Positions 37,420 to 50,170 of a stretch of DNA of 64,000 nucleotides are shown one piece after another (the stretch's first letter is position 1; the number at the start of each line of letters is the position of its first letter). The notes under the pieces were generated by a model. The model was not told the DNA's origin, made no database searches, and worked only from the letters and a program-made list of their open reading frames with translations. Position numbers and translations under genes: made by a program. The DNA is from Pycnopodia helianthoides (Eukaryota > Echinodermata > Asteroidea > Forcipulatida > Asteriidae). Location: assembly GCA_032158295.1 (NCBI GenBank), contig CM063254.1, positions 5,796,326 to 5,860,325 on the forward strand, in the 5' to 3' direction.

Positions 37420-40400
37420 CTTAACTCATTTTGCTCTTATCCATTCTTCCCCCATTCTGGATAGAGATTAACGAAGGATTTAACCTGAAACTTTTTATAT
37501 ACTTTCAATTTTTCCCCCTCTTTTTTTTTCAGGGGTCAAGATTAGGTGACCTTAGATCTATCATCGCCAGTCAAACTGGGTTACAAGAGAGTAATAGAGA
37601 ATCACCAGACGGAAAAGCCTCTTCAGTCCGTTTTTTTGAAGTTATGCTCACCGAAAAAAAAGAAAAAAAAATGCAGCGGCAGGGCAGCGGTGGCCCTCAC
37701 TGACATTCTGGGGCACCTCACTGATAGGCCAGTCTTTGTGTTCTAGCAACACCATGATAACTAAAACCAGATGTGTAGTTTTAAGCCGCAGAATCGCAGC
37801 CCAGAGAGTGTATCTGTTTGAATCCAAGCTACCTTTGAATATAACCCTCCCTGGCACTCCTTAAGGGAAATATTGTTGCTGGGTTTTTGTTTGTTTTTTA
37901 GTTACAATTATTCTTCGCCCGATGTCTGGAACAATCTGGCATGATGGTTGGGTTTTTTTTTCTTGGTCCACCAACCTCTTCCCAACCCTTTTCCATTGAT
38001 CGAAGGCAAGTAAAGTGAGCACAGCGAAGACACTGCATTATTACTAACCAGTCCTCCAGAGAGGGAAACACTGTAGGGGTGTGCATAATAGAGCAAGTAC
38101 AGTCTGTGGGACTCTGGACTGGGGGATTTTATTCCCCAGACAAATTTGGCCAAATTTGCATCCCCTCAAAAGTTACAAATTGAAATGGTTGTCTACATAA
38201 TGTGGGTCCCCGGCTTGAGCAGAAATTGAATAAGTTTCACGTTTCCCCAAGATGGCCAAGTACAGCTTGTGGGCATCATTGGCAATTCCTCATGAGATGT
38301 GGATTCATGAACAGTACAGTGACGACTGGAAGACTTGGCCATGAAATATTCCTTAACTGGTACACACACGTCATCTTCCCCCCCCCCCCCCACAAAAAAA
38401 AATTACCTAGATGTCTGTTATTAAAACATCAATATTATGGGTAATGGAATCAATTTAGGTCCATTATTTGGGAAATGGGAATGCAGAAAGACAGTGAATT
38501 CTAGATACCCAAGACTTTGGTTTGAATACTGCAATAATGTAAATGTAATTAACTTTTAGTATGCATGAAACTTTAGCCTGGCTATCACGGAATTACTGGC
38601 CAGGGGGTGATGAACGTCTTTTGCATGCCCTGACCGGACTGACTGACATCGTCTTTATCAGCCATTTACATTGCAATTTGTTTGAAAATTGAAAATTAAG
38701 CTGCTCCTTCCTTCCCCTTCTTAAAGGAAATGATACACTTGGAAGAAAAAGTCAGTAAATTGCATTGTTCTTTTGAAATTTTAATCTCAAGATGTGAGAA
38801 GAAACAAACTTTGGAGTTTTTTTAGTTTTCTTTGAAATCAGAACCTTGCCGACTTTCCCTTGTTGGGAAGATCATCTAACAAACAAATAAAATAATAAAG
38901 CCATTTTGATTAATATCTGTAGTATCTTCAAACTGAAGATCATACTGTTTTCGATTATTTATGTATTGTAAATAATGATTTGGTTTTCTTTGAATACGGG
39001 GAATACAAGAAGGCCTTTTGAGACGAGGGTATCAATTTAGAAACATATTTCAATATTCATGATAGGTATCGTACCTGAATTCCTCACACAAGAATTGATA
39101 ACTCTGCACCACTAAACAACCGCAAATCTCCCCTAAGTTTTTTCAAGTTCATCTTGACACCATATCATCAAGCTGTAATCCCAGCGTGCGGCCGCCACTA
39201 TATGGGGTTACTCATCAGGGGACTGCGGAGACTGTTGCTCACGATGGCTCCGAGATTGCCTTTGCCACCCGTGGTTCTATACCTAGGAGCGTTATCCACA
39301 CACACTGGATATGAGTTTTGCCACCATGGCATCCCCTCAGCAGGGAGGGCAGGTAGGACTGTTTGTGTCCCTCAAGACCCTCCCGCTGGTGCAAGGTTGT
39401 CTTAGTGGCCATGGTTGTATCACCAAGGATTCTTATTCATACCCGACCGGTGTCTCCTCACCTGCTCATCACAGGCCAACATGTATCTCTTCTCCGGGTG
39501 TAATACACCCGAGAATGCTAATATTTAGAATGCCATCCTCTCTCTTTTCGCTTCAGATGGAATTCCCTCAATTTAAACTAATTATCAAGTGGTTGGGAGT
39601 TCTTCTGTGTCAACTGATGTTTCATTGTGAATTCATCCCGTGAAGATATAAGTAACTTTAAAATAGCATAAGGACTTAAGTGAATAATATTGGTTCCCAT
39701 TAAAACTTGAAATACATCCTTTAAAACTGTCTCATACAAAAGAAGGAACAGAAAACAAAACAAAAACAATACGGCCGAGAGAGAATCGAATCAGGTTTGC
39801 ATGAAACATCAATCATGAAAATTCACTTTCCAAAATTCATACCATGAAAATTGCATAAATAAAATGTTTTCTTTTAAACTTTCCATTCATGCAGTTCTCT
39901 TACATATAACAAGACTGATCGAATCCCCCCCCCCCACATCACCAATCTGGACGGTATGATTAAAGTTAAGTTCCCATAATTCCGAACAGTCACTGGATAT
40001 CTGTCACGGATGGCTTTGAACTCGACCAAATCTAAGAAATTCCCCTGAGGAAAAACAAAACACTGGAAGTAACTTTACCCCAATGCATTAACAGCGGCGA
40101 TCTAAGATTTCACTCATGAAAATTTCTGTATGGAAAGTTTATGCCGTTGTTCTTTTTGAGGGGACTGCTGAGCATCCATCCATCAAAAGAAAGAAAGAAA
40201 AAAAAAAGAAAAAAAAAACTTGGTTTGTTTGTTTACACATATTTGAGAATGTCACGCCTAATAGAAAAAATTACACAGTGCACAAAATGTAACAAACAAC
40301 AAACTACAGGACAATCATTCTCATCGGCTGAAATTGGGACAGGAATATATATCGCAGTGGAAGAGTTTGAAGGTTGTTAAACCCTGATGAAATTAACCGA

Positions 40401-43400
40401 TTTGCCAGGGATCACCGTGTCAGATATGGCTGTTGATTCAACAACCAAACCAAATTTTACAGCTGTCACAACCAATAATGGAAGGAGACACGCAAAGGAC
40501 CCAAAAAACGTCTGTGTTTAATGGGAATACTTCTCTTTAAGCGTACAGATGACAATTTGTTTCTTTATAAAATCGGGGAGGGAAAAAGTTTGGTTAATCT
40601 CAAATTGATGTTTATAAATTGAAGGGAAGTGTCCAGCAAATTGCCTAGGGTAAAAGCTTTGTATTCTAATAAAGGGGAATTTAGATTTATGTATAGACAT
40701 CAAGCTATGAATGTATTCAGTTTGGATTTCTGTTACTCTCTCTCCCTCTCTCATCAAAGACACATTGTTTCTGTTCAATTTGAAGACATAGATTTTTCTC
40801 CTACTTTTGCATTTCTCACTAAAATATTCATACCCGGCATGTTGATCACTGTAGGAAATCTGTTTTCCCACTACAAGAAATACTAAAATCTCATGTGTGA
40901 AAAAAAAAAATTTGTTTATTTTTCTTTACTCTCACATTTCGGGGGCAGGTCAGAAGTTCATAAAAACAGTCAATATGCAGGGTAACTGATTACACAGACT
41001 TAAGATTTACTGTCCACTGTGTGGGGAAATGGGTGAATTACCGTAGACAACATCCCTATCTATCTGGACAGTTAAACCCCCACAATTACCTTCTTCAGCA
41101 GACACTTCACTAACAATTAGGAATACCGGGATGACATAAACCAGTTAAAACCAAAACGTCCCAAGTTCCATGGACCTCAACGCGTATGGCCAACATAGTA
41201 TTCGCTCTATGCGTGAAATATCAAACATGTGGAAGTTTAAGCTCAATTAGTCATCAGAGTCAAACAAAAATGTGGTAAAAAACAGTGTTTTTAAAACATA
41301 GGATTTCGAACTTGCAAGATTTATTAATTTATCAAAAACTGTATAAAAAAATTATTTAAAAAAATTCAAGCATAAAACTTTCAAGGGAAGTTTTCCACCT
41401 TGACTATCTGTATACCATGTATGTTATGTGTAAAATATGGGATTATTTACATTCAACCTTCCCAATGTTGTGTACAAACTTTTTATTTTTTTCCTGTTTG
41501 TTTATTTTGCTGTTATGATATGGGGGTATTGGTAATGGTCCCACCACCGGATTATGTCTTAAGAAGAAACAATCCTAGGTTACTGTGATACCCGCAAGCA
41601 ATGACCTCTGCTGATCAGCTGATAATGAATCAGAATAAAGTCTCCTTCTCTGGAAACTGAGATTACTGAATTTTCCCAAGTCAAAATGGGAACAAAACTT
41701 TCACATGAAATCCAACACTCGGTTTTAAAAACCAAACATCACTAAGATGTCCTATAACTTGCAAAAGGCACGGGTTAAATTCATGTGTCAACTTTGGCAT
41801 TGTAAGGGGCAAGGTCATGCTACATTTTGCGAGTTCATTGTGACTTTTGTGGGCAGATCGCATTCAAATCAAGTAGCCTCATCTACTTAGGAAGCATTCA
41901 GATGACATCAGTATTTAATGCAAAGAGCATGACTTTAACGAGCACACACCTCAGCAAAATTTTAAGTCACAAGAAAAGAAAAAAAATCAATTGCTGCCAT
42001 GGGAATTGAGACTCTTCACTACCTTGCACATTTCCAAATGCTGTCTTAATATTTCATGAGTCTATATACTGTCAAGATAGTGCCGACCATCTTGTATTAA
42101 ATGTAATCAGATGCGTGGTTCTCCGTATGTTACCGAAAGCACAAAAGATAACAATTTAATGAAAGAAAAACATTTCAAACAGAGGAGTTGGGGGGGGGGG
42201 TGATTCGATGTCAAGACTGGGTCATCCATGCAGTTTTGATTTGTATAGCATTATGTATGAAGGTTGCTAGAATTGCCAGGGAGTGTAAAGAGATGGAGGT
42301 GAAATCTGACTGGCAGTGCACTATATGAATACTAATCAACCTCAATAAACACCACAAGCTTTCAAGAAACTGCAAAACTGTCCCCCAAGTATTCTTGCGT
42401 GTTGCCCGGGCCCTGATTGCTTTAAGTTCAACGACACAAAACGAGCGTTGCAGCGTCCATGACTCTTACCTTTAACACCTCTGTTTCATCTGGAATCACA
42501 TCCAGAAATGGCCCAATTTTTTCGCCTGTGATGGACTAATCCAAGGGTCTGGGGAATTTAATGCTCCTATTCTAAACACCAATTGCCACGATCGTCATAT
42601 TTTGATGCGTTCCTCTATTGAGTTATGCATCCCACAAGAGTCCCTTGCATCAACTAGCCGGCAGATATGGCCACTGGCTTGTCAACATTGCCCCACATCA
42701 CCGTTGCATCATATCTGTTGCTGATGACTCCCCGCCACAATCCTAATGGGATATTAAAATAAATCTAGGCAGACTTGCAGAATAATCTAAGCCCCCCAGA
42801 CCCCAGGCTACGTGGAAAATACGCAAACTGAATCAAAAAGCAACTTCTGCCCCGGCGAGAAAAACATAGTTTGTCCACCAGATTGAATCTCTTGGTGAGC
42901 GCAGCAAGATTTGCAACCGATATACAAAGCAAAACAGGACCGGCATTTTCAAAGTGTGCGAGATTGAATATCAGCAGATCACAGTTTTTACCAAGAAAGT
43001 TCTAGATACATTTTAAATCTAATATCAGACTGTTTGATCTTTAAGGAGCACTGTGATGAAATCAAAAGGAATGGGTCTTCTGTACTTTATGCCTTTCATG
43101 CTGTTCTGTCCGCCCTCTGATGAACAGAGAACAAAACCTGAGATTGACCTCACGGGAGGTCAGCCTTACTCTGGTAGCTTGTCTGGGGACGACTTTGGAG
43201 GATGCTTCAAGAAGATGTAATTGCTTTAATTTTAAAGGCAGCATACTAAAATCCATTACAGAAAATGTCATCAACAATACACATAGCCGAAGTCCCTTGC
43301 TCTCTGCACAGTCTAATAGGTACAAACCCCTGATACAGGCTATAGCCCAGGTTGGATGGAGGCACTGTAACGCAACATCGTATTACCCCCATCTGAACAT

Positions 43401-44400
43401 TGGCTGGATGGACCCTGACTTGGCAATCATTACCAGCAAGCACTCTTTGCACTTTGAAGATGCCTTAAGCTGACATCCAGGAGGCCCGTGGAGATCAGCC
43501 AGCAGAATTATTTAGCAGTTTGGAGATCGGACAAACCTCTGGTGCAATCAGCGGCCAGGTCCGGTGCAACACACAAGAGACAAACCCAATTTTCCCAGTC
43601 CAACTTTCTGATAGTCTCCCCCAATCATGAGGCCAGGATATTGACAGGAAAAGTGATCTGAAAGAAGAGACCCTCCAATTAAAAATTCAACAGCACTGCT
43701 ATTACAGAGCCTCAGGACTTTAGAAGGTACATCAAATTAGAATGCATAGGGGGGATCGGTTGGCATTATTTGCTAATTTTTCAGCCTTATAATAATGAAG
43801 CCTTTAAGTATTTCACTGCAGTACTGTTCATGGGTGTCAAACTAACCTCCCAGTCTTCCTATAATGGATTTTCTTAATTCAAGTTCAGCATTCCATCAGA
43901 TGTGGGTCAGGGACCTTAGATACTGGGTCAATCCAAACTATTGGCCACGCAGCTTTTCTGAGGTCACTGTTTGCCTCCCATCCCAAAGACTCCCAAGAAT
44001 CCTCCTACTTTTTTTTTTTAAAGACCCTCTCCTTGGTCAAGGGGGGAAACTCAGCAGCGCGAGCTTAAATGAAATGCCAAATGGTGGTCAGAAACCACTG
44101 TGGGACCCAACATCTTCAGAAGGCAGAGTTTATCTGTGTTAAAGGAAATCTCCAACTAGTGAGCATAAACAGTGGATTTAACCTCTCTCTGGTGGGAGAC
44201 AGGTACTCAGTGTACTGAATTCTAAGCGAAAGGAATGAACATTGACATTTTATTTGAACAAAAAGTTATCGTCTCATAAATTGCCTTTTCAAAAGTTGTC
44301 ACACATTGATTCCTCACTGTTGTTACGATTCCAAATGAAGACGGTTTTTTCTCTTTCATACCAAAAGATGCAAACAAATTTGATAGCCTCTTGTTTCGAC
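37420..44400 (-). other. COE upstream intron, 37.4-44.4 kb
   Basis: No exon was recognised. It contains C14 at 38378-38391, C11 at 39925-39935, G11 at 42190-42200 and an A/G-rich run at 40185-40220. High-complexity blocks lie at 39150-39480 (CpG-bearing, containing gcggccgc at 39188-39195) and 42380-42900. Open frames at 39154-39405, 39311-39643 and 43120-43473 do not resemble known proteins. Confidence 0.55.
42540..42800. promoter_or_regulatory. Candidate conserved non-coding block
   Basis: Repeat-free sequence with several homeodomain-type cores (tttaatgctc near 42557, cctaatggg near 42742) and a tatgcat string near 42623. CpG is retained and homopolymers are absent compared with its surroundings. 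No reading frame is supported. It is proposed as a regulatory candidate purely on complexity and motif content. Confidence 0.22.
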
Positions 44401-44421
44401 CCTCACGGAGTTCTTTCTCAA

Positions 44422-44550
44422 AGGCTATGATGTTCAGAGGCTCAAGAAAGACTCTGCTAGGGTTCGAAATGTGAGGCCATTAACATTGTTTCACATCTAT
44501 ACCATAGGTCCTTTTTGTTGGCAAGCAGTTTGCAAACAGCTAGTTCTATT
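44422..44550 (+). repeat. Possible retroelement 3' remnant (hammerhead-like string)
   Basis: The stretch caagaaagactctgctaggg followed by ttcgaaatgtgaggcc (44443-44478), and then ttggcaagcagtttgcaaac, resembles repeat sequence that I associate with Penelope-like or similar retroelement ends in marine deuterostomes. In those elements a CTGAAGA...GAAA hammerhead-ribozyme core occurs. Here the core would be degenerate (CTCAAGA), and I could not fold a convincing three-stem ribozyme. No reverse transcriptase or GIY-YIG coding is visible upstream. The assignment is weak. Confidence 0.25.
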
Positions 44551-47308
44551 TTCTCATCTAGATCAAAAGATGAGAGAAACATACTTTCACGGCAACTACA
44601 TACAAACTAAAAAGTACCAAGTCTTATTGAACACTAGCTGCACATTATAGGGTATTTCGGTTCAGCCGAATCATATTTATCGTCGCAAGAAATGCTGTGT
44701 TCCAATGCTGTTTCGTCCACCGACGAAAAAAGGAAATTTAATCAACGATAAAAGCCGTACCGTTAAGAGCTTCGTTTTAATTTCAAACCTGTCGGTTGGG
44801 CGTCCAGTGAAAACAAAAGCGAGAACTTCCATGCCAAATCTGTAGCCAGTGCCGTCCATTCCAGCAAGTAATGAAATTAAACTCAGTCCATTTCAGAATG
44901 TGCGACAGAGTGCAATAATGGCAAAAACATGATCAGGAAACAGTAAATTTAATGCAAACAAATAGAAAAAGTAATAGGAAACCTACAGGAAACCCCAAAG
45001 TCCCTGAACAATATAAAGCACCGCCGTGATCCAGATTGGGATTTTGTTAAGGTTTTATTTTATGTACACTGAAAACAGAGTCCGCCCGAAGAAAAAAATA
45101 CTGTTGGAAGAGAGAATGAGGTGGCAAAGAAAGAGAGAGCTATTTCAGTTCACAGAGCGTGTTAAGAATTGTACGCGCAGACAACCTACCACCAAGGTCT
45201 TTATGGAAGAGACTTCTGACAATGGTCCTATCATGCTATTGGTATTTGGTAAATACACATAATACAAAACAGCAATACATAGAAATTATTATGCATTTTT
45301 TGTTCACTGTTTAACCATTGTTAGCGAGGAGACATTCACACTGTCCATGAGCACTACTGTGTGCTTATCTGAATGACAAACATTCACTGAATATTTCTAT
45401 TAAGTGTTACTACTTCAAACTTTCATCAAATAATCATGACTGCATCCAGCCAATGATAAATTCCTCACAACAAGGACTAGGGTATCAAATGTAAAGGTTA
45501 AAAGCTGATATTCCACCCCCAATATGTGGAAGTAGGAACACATTTTTATATTAACTTCTCAATTGGTTAAAGGGAGATTCCACAGATCCCAATGAAGTTA
45601 TGATGTGTCTTTACAGTTCTCTAAACACCAACTGCATAATTGTACTAAAAATGTGTTTCATCAATAGTATAGCATGTATTTTTTCGGGCTTGTGTGCTTT
45701 AACACATTGAACTGTGTAACTGTGTAAGGATTCATTGCTTTACAACAAAGCCGGTACAAACATTCCGAGCTAGTTCTGATCAATGCAAGCAGACATATAA
45801 GAGTCTAATCCTAAAGTGCTAATGGTGTGATGTCATTTTGTCAACCACACTATGGTTTGCTTTTCCCCTCAGCCATGGCAGGGACAGACTGCACTCAGCG
45901 AGGCCTGATGATACCACAACCCTTGATGACTGAACAATGTAAAGCATCTCTAAATCCTCTCCCTCTAGGTCACAATAGTACCCCCTCCACTCTGGATTGT
46001 TTACATCCCCCTCTCTATTTCAACACTACTTATCACTCTAGTGTTGAATCACCAGGTGAGACTCCATGACTGAATTGACTGCCGGTTGGAGTCAACAATG
46101 AGTTATCTTCACCTCACCACCCCTATATAACTGTTAACAGTTAATTTTTTAGAGGTCCTTGGGTAGGTGGTTTGGATGCTTCGTCACTCCCGACAAAAAT
46201 TTGTAAATACTCATTGACAGGAGACAGTGGAAGATGTCAAGACATTTATCTCCTGATGTAAGTTCCTTTCAACTTCTACAAGACACAAGACCTTGGTGGG
46301 GAGAGGACCAACTACTTGACTTCCTATTTCAAATCCATGATGGATTTGTGTTTTACAATGGATTCGTATGATGTATTGTGCAATGGGCTAACCGTCCCTG
46401 GTCAACTACAGTGACTGTTTCTTGCTTTCAAACAACCATGGAACTTGTTCTGAAATTTGACCCCAAAAAAGATTCTACAAATTTGTGAAACCATTTGTTA
46501 ATTCTTTTTTATCCTTTCCTCACAAAAAAGGGTGAATTTCTGTCATTTATAACGGATTGCTTTCTTCGCTTTCTTGTATTTAGATATCTGTTCTGTTGCA
46601 ATACAGATACAACCATCTTTTACTTTAAAGTATCTGGTGTTACATTTTTCTCTCAATTCACTTCAAAATTTGGATCACAATTTTCAAAAAACCTGTTTAA
46701 TTTGCTCAAAACAGAGCCATTCAATTGCACACAAAAAATTGTCCAGAGAGAACGAACACTATCCACAACAAGCAGAAATTTCTCAAAAAAACAAAATGTT
46801 AAATTTTCTATCATTCTTTGGTTTAAACTCTGTCATCTCCACTATCTGCTACACACTCCCAGTCATCTTTCAGTGTGGGGGAATGTCTGAAATGCCGTAT
46901 GTCAGTTTTCACACGCTGCTGCTTTTAAAAAGTCCGGCAGGTCCTACTCTGGCCAGCACTCTGTGTGAGTGACATGCTGGCCAGGCCAAACATAAACACA
47001 TATTGTCTATAAATAAATGTGTACAGTAATGTTGGCCGAAAAAAAAATAAGGCGAGATTTTCTTGTTCTAGATTTGAGGATGGAAGTGGATCTTTAAGTG
47101 GGACAGTCTAAACATCAGCTGCCGGGTCTTGGGACAGTACGGTGGGATGTGTGAATGAAAACTGTGTTAATCTTCTCAGAAGAGGATTTGGCAGGCATTT
47201 TTGCGCACGCTTCATAAATGACAACATCAACACCGCGCTCGGTAGAACATTGAAATAGGACCTTTCTCTGAGCTTACAGGCAGCCTTTAACAGCTTAGTG
47301 AAAAACAT

Positions 47309-47650
47309 CATGGTTTAATTTTAGTCTGAAAGCGTACTTATTATGAAGTTCATACTAAAACCATTTTTTCTATGAAACATTTCCCTTTGAAATGAAGTCA
47401 TATTAGAGAAAACTGTATCTGAAAACCTGGAAAAAATACCCATCTGATTTTGGTTGTTACACCCAAAATAAAGGACAATGTGTTTACATGCTGAAAATTG
47501 TGCATGGTTATTCAATATTTTCTCCCGACTCAACACAACGGATTAAGCCCAAATTTTCACAGGTTTGTTATTTCATGTGTATGGTTGATCACACAAAACA
47601 TGAACACTGTCTTTGACTTTTTTGTCAGCTCTACCAATCCTGTTTAATAC
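47309..47650 (-). mobile_element. MITE-like element, second copy, lacking one terminal repeat
   Basis: Read on the minus strand, this aligns with the full-length copy at 7255-7650 from its left inverted repeat (caggattggtaga) through to aaaattaaac. Past about 47309 the similarity stops before the right terminal repeat, so this copy is truncated or its end has diverged. Shared blocks include gtgtgatcaacca, atgcacaattttc and ggttttcagatacagttt. The two copies differ by many substitutions and small gaps, so neither insertion is recent. There is no coding capacity. Confidence 0.8.
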
Positions 47651-47679
47651 ATTTAATAATGTACAATATCACACCCACA

Positions 47680-48100
47680 AATGCATTGCTAAAGCCAGAG
47701 AGTTCTGTTCCAAAGCACCTGATCAACAGCGTCACTCCGAGGAAACGAGGAAACGGCTCCTCTAAAACTGACAGGAGTGTCACCGTCTACCGGGATTATT
47801 TCCGAGCTGCCTGTTTTATGTCAGCGGAGAGGAGAATAATCTCCTGTTAAATGTGCCTAACGAATTTTGTCCCACCTCTCATAAATTTCCAATTTAGAGT
47901 AATTTCATAACCCTGCCCTCTTAAGCCTTGTTCGGAGGCGGAGGGAATCCATTTGTACTTGCCCTCCGCGAATTACCAACTGCCATGATTGTGACTTAAT
48001 CATCGTCTTCAAGTGTGCTTTGGAGAGATAAAAATACACAAGACTTATTTTCCCATTGGTGAGGATGATTTAATATACATTTCAAGGAGCTCCATTTCCT
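47680..48100. promoter_or_regulatory. Candidate intronic enhancer (Otx-type and other motifs)
   Basis: A repeat-free block starting just beside the MITE copy. It includes ggatta (47793-47798, Otx/bicoid-type), ctcataaattt, gtgacttaatcatcg (47990-48004, AP-1/homeodomain-like) and agataaaaat, and CpGs are more frequent than in flanking sequence. No coding signal was recognised. The regulatory role is inferred. Confidence 0.28.
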
Positions 48101-48964
48101 CTTTTGAAAGTGACACAATGGCTCATTGAAACTGTTTCTTCTTTACATGTATCACAATTCTTGCCAAATTTACTCAACTTTAGATGGGCAACGACAACTG
48201 GAATCAGAAATTATTGATTCCCACAGAGTTCCAATGTTGGTGAAATTCCTTACATTAACAAGGAGTCAAAGAACCAAGTGCCCTAAATCTATAATAAACC
48301 TAGCCGTATACAGGTTCTAAATGCACGAACGCATGAGTTATGAGCCATCAAAATGGCTTACAAACCAAGCAGGGAGAGACTACTGGCCAAAAAACAAAAT
48401 ACAGAAATCATAAAATACTGTCTTAGCAAAGTAGCTGAGTGATTTGGCCCATTACTGGACCCCTCACACACGGAGGTATAAATCATCACCCCACTTGCCC
48501 TGTCTTAAAATAAAAATCAGGGAAGGTTGTTTTTTTTTCTTCCTCTCTTTTACTCTCTGTCCTGGTGTCTCTCACCCTTTCTTTTCTTTCTTTTCTTATA
48601 GCCTTTTTCTTTCTGGGAGATCGAGGGCGCTTGTCATTCAATCCTCAAAGTGGCCACGATCCTCTGAATTTAGGCTAATTGAGATAAGATCAAGGCAGGA
48701 ATGTAGGCCATACTGCCTGGCAACCAGTCAACCTTTCCCTCTACTTCAACTACCTCACTTTTTTTTTTCTATCGCCTGGAAATTTGATCTGCACAAAAAT
48801 GTTTTTTTTTTCCTTCTGTCGCCAAGAAGCTACGCCAGAACAGAGCCCTTGGAAGAATCACATCTGTTTGGTATTACGGCTGATAGGGTGCTTCATCAAG
48901 GGATACACTGAAAGTGACTTGCACAGGATGGTCCTGCTTCTTTCTGGTATACCAAAAAACCCAA

Positions 48965-48998
48965 GTGTCAAAAGGGTGTGTCAAAAGGGTGTGTCAAA
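48965..48998. repeat. 13 bp tandem repeat, 2.6 copies
   Basis: The unit gtgtcaaaagggt is repeated at 48965-48977 and 48978-48990, with a partial third copy to 48998. It is perfect over its length, pointing to recent slippage. Confidence 0.9.
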
Positions 48999-49991
48999 GA
49001 CCAAAATAAAGGTGTTTTAGTGTAGAAATTATATCAAGATCTATGACAATCTCAAAGATCATTTCTATTATGCATTTAGAAAAAACTTGGCATTCATTTC
49101 AGCAAAGTGCAACACACAAGCACACACAAGCACACACACAAAAACTGAACAAATACTACAACAAAATCATTAAATGCACAGACTGGTTTCTTTCCATCTT
49201 AAATCCATAAAATGGCTGGCATTTTACCACTGGGTTGTACAAGAGACAGCTTTAAAAAAAGCCCCAGGTTGAATTTGTCATGGTCGGATCTACAAATCAT
49301 CCATAACCCACAAAATTCTCAGAAAGAAAAATGATATTACACAGAGAGACTGTGGAGAGCAAGTAGTGGGGACAAGTTTAGCCTTGCCACCCCCCCCCCC
49401 CTTATGATGATCTCCCCCACACTGTCCTGTTCATTGTCTCCTACAATAAGAACGAGCCATTTCTCAGACCTGACTCATATTACCCATGTGTTTCTAATTC
49501 ACAAACTTAAATGCATTCATCATTGTTGCATGTGGCTCTCTCCAGAGCTTACCGTGGACAACTGGCCCTTTGCTATACATCACTGCCATGGCTGTAATAA
49601 AATGAAAATGCCAGCCTGCTGTATCAACCAGATGGCGAACTCAGACTGACAAAAAGTCAAACTTATCGCATCTGACAGTAGAAAAAAAGAAAAAGAATCA
49701 AGGGAACCAAGTCCTGCCCTCCTGAGGTCGGGAGTATGTATCTTTTAGTTTTTTTCTATCTGTTGATTTGCTGCATTTAAATGCCGAGGTGGGTAAATCG
49801 TTGAGACAGGATCAAGCTGAACCCATAGGCTATCAGCAATGAATCCATGCCATGGCTACTTCAAGAATAGTAAAGACCTATACTGTGAACTCACCAAGGC
49901 CCTTTGCTAATTGTACAACCGCAAAGCTTGGTACAACATCAGTTTTACAGAGAAAGCTCATTGGATTCATTATTAAGAGGATTTCCCCCCA

Positions 49992-50170
49992 CAAAAAAAT
50001 AATAATAATAATTAATAGAAAATAAAAAATAAATAAAATAAATATGGGGGAAAAAAGGGAAAATAAATAAATAAATACATACCTAAATAAATCGATACAT
50101 AACTAATTTTAAAAAATCAATCAATCAATCAACAATAAATAAATAATAAACAATAAAATAAAATCATAAA
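49992..50170. repeat. AT-rich low-complexity (ATAA)n region
   Basis: About 180 bases of nearly pure A/T with aataataata, aaataaataaat and aatcaatcaatca runs, interrupted by one ggggg segment. It is simple-sequence DNA that is likely unstable in length. It could act as a matrix-attachment-like or nucleosome-poor segment, but this is speculative. Confidence 0.9.

Larger units (their letters stand above)
44551..49991 (-). other. COE upstream intron, 44.6-50.0 kb
   Basis: No exon was recognised. It contains the reverse MITE copy, a 13 bp tandem repeat (48965-48998), a (CACACAAG)n-like tract near 49110-49140, C12 at 49390-49401 and a candidate regulatory block at 47680-48100. Long open frames at 46495-46890, 46574-46972 and 48444-48911 are AT- or T-rich and lack recognisable domains. 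Confidence 0.55.

Noticed and set aside
38324..38341. tggaagact string resembling the start of miR-7
   Set aside because: Only nine bases match and the rest diverges; no hairpin is present.
46495..46972. Two overlapping frames of 131-132 codons
   Set aside because: AT-rich sequence giving Phe-, Leu- and Lys-rich peptides, with no domain or splice evidence.
48444..48911. 155-codon open frame
   Set aside because: T-rich runs give poly-Phe segments typical of chance frames in such DNA.
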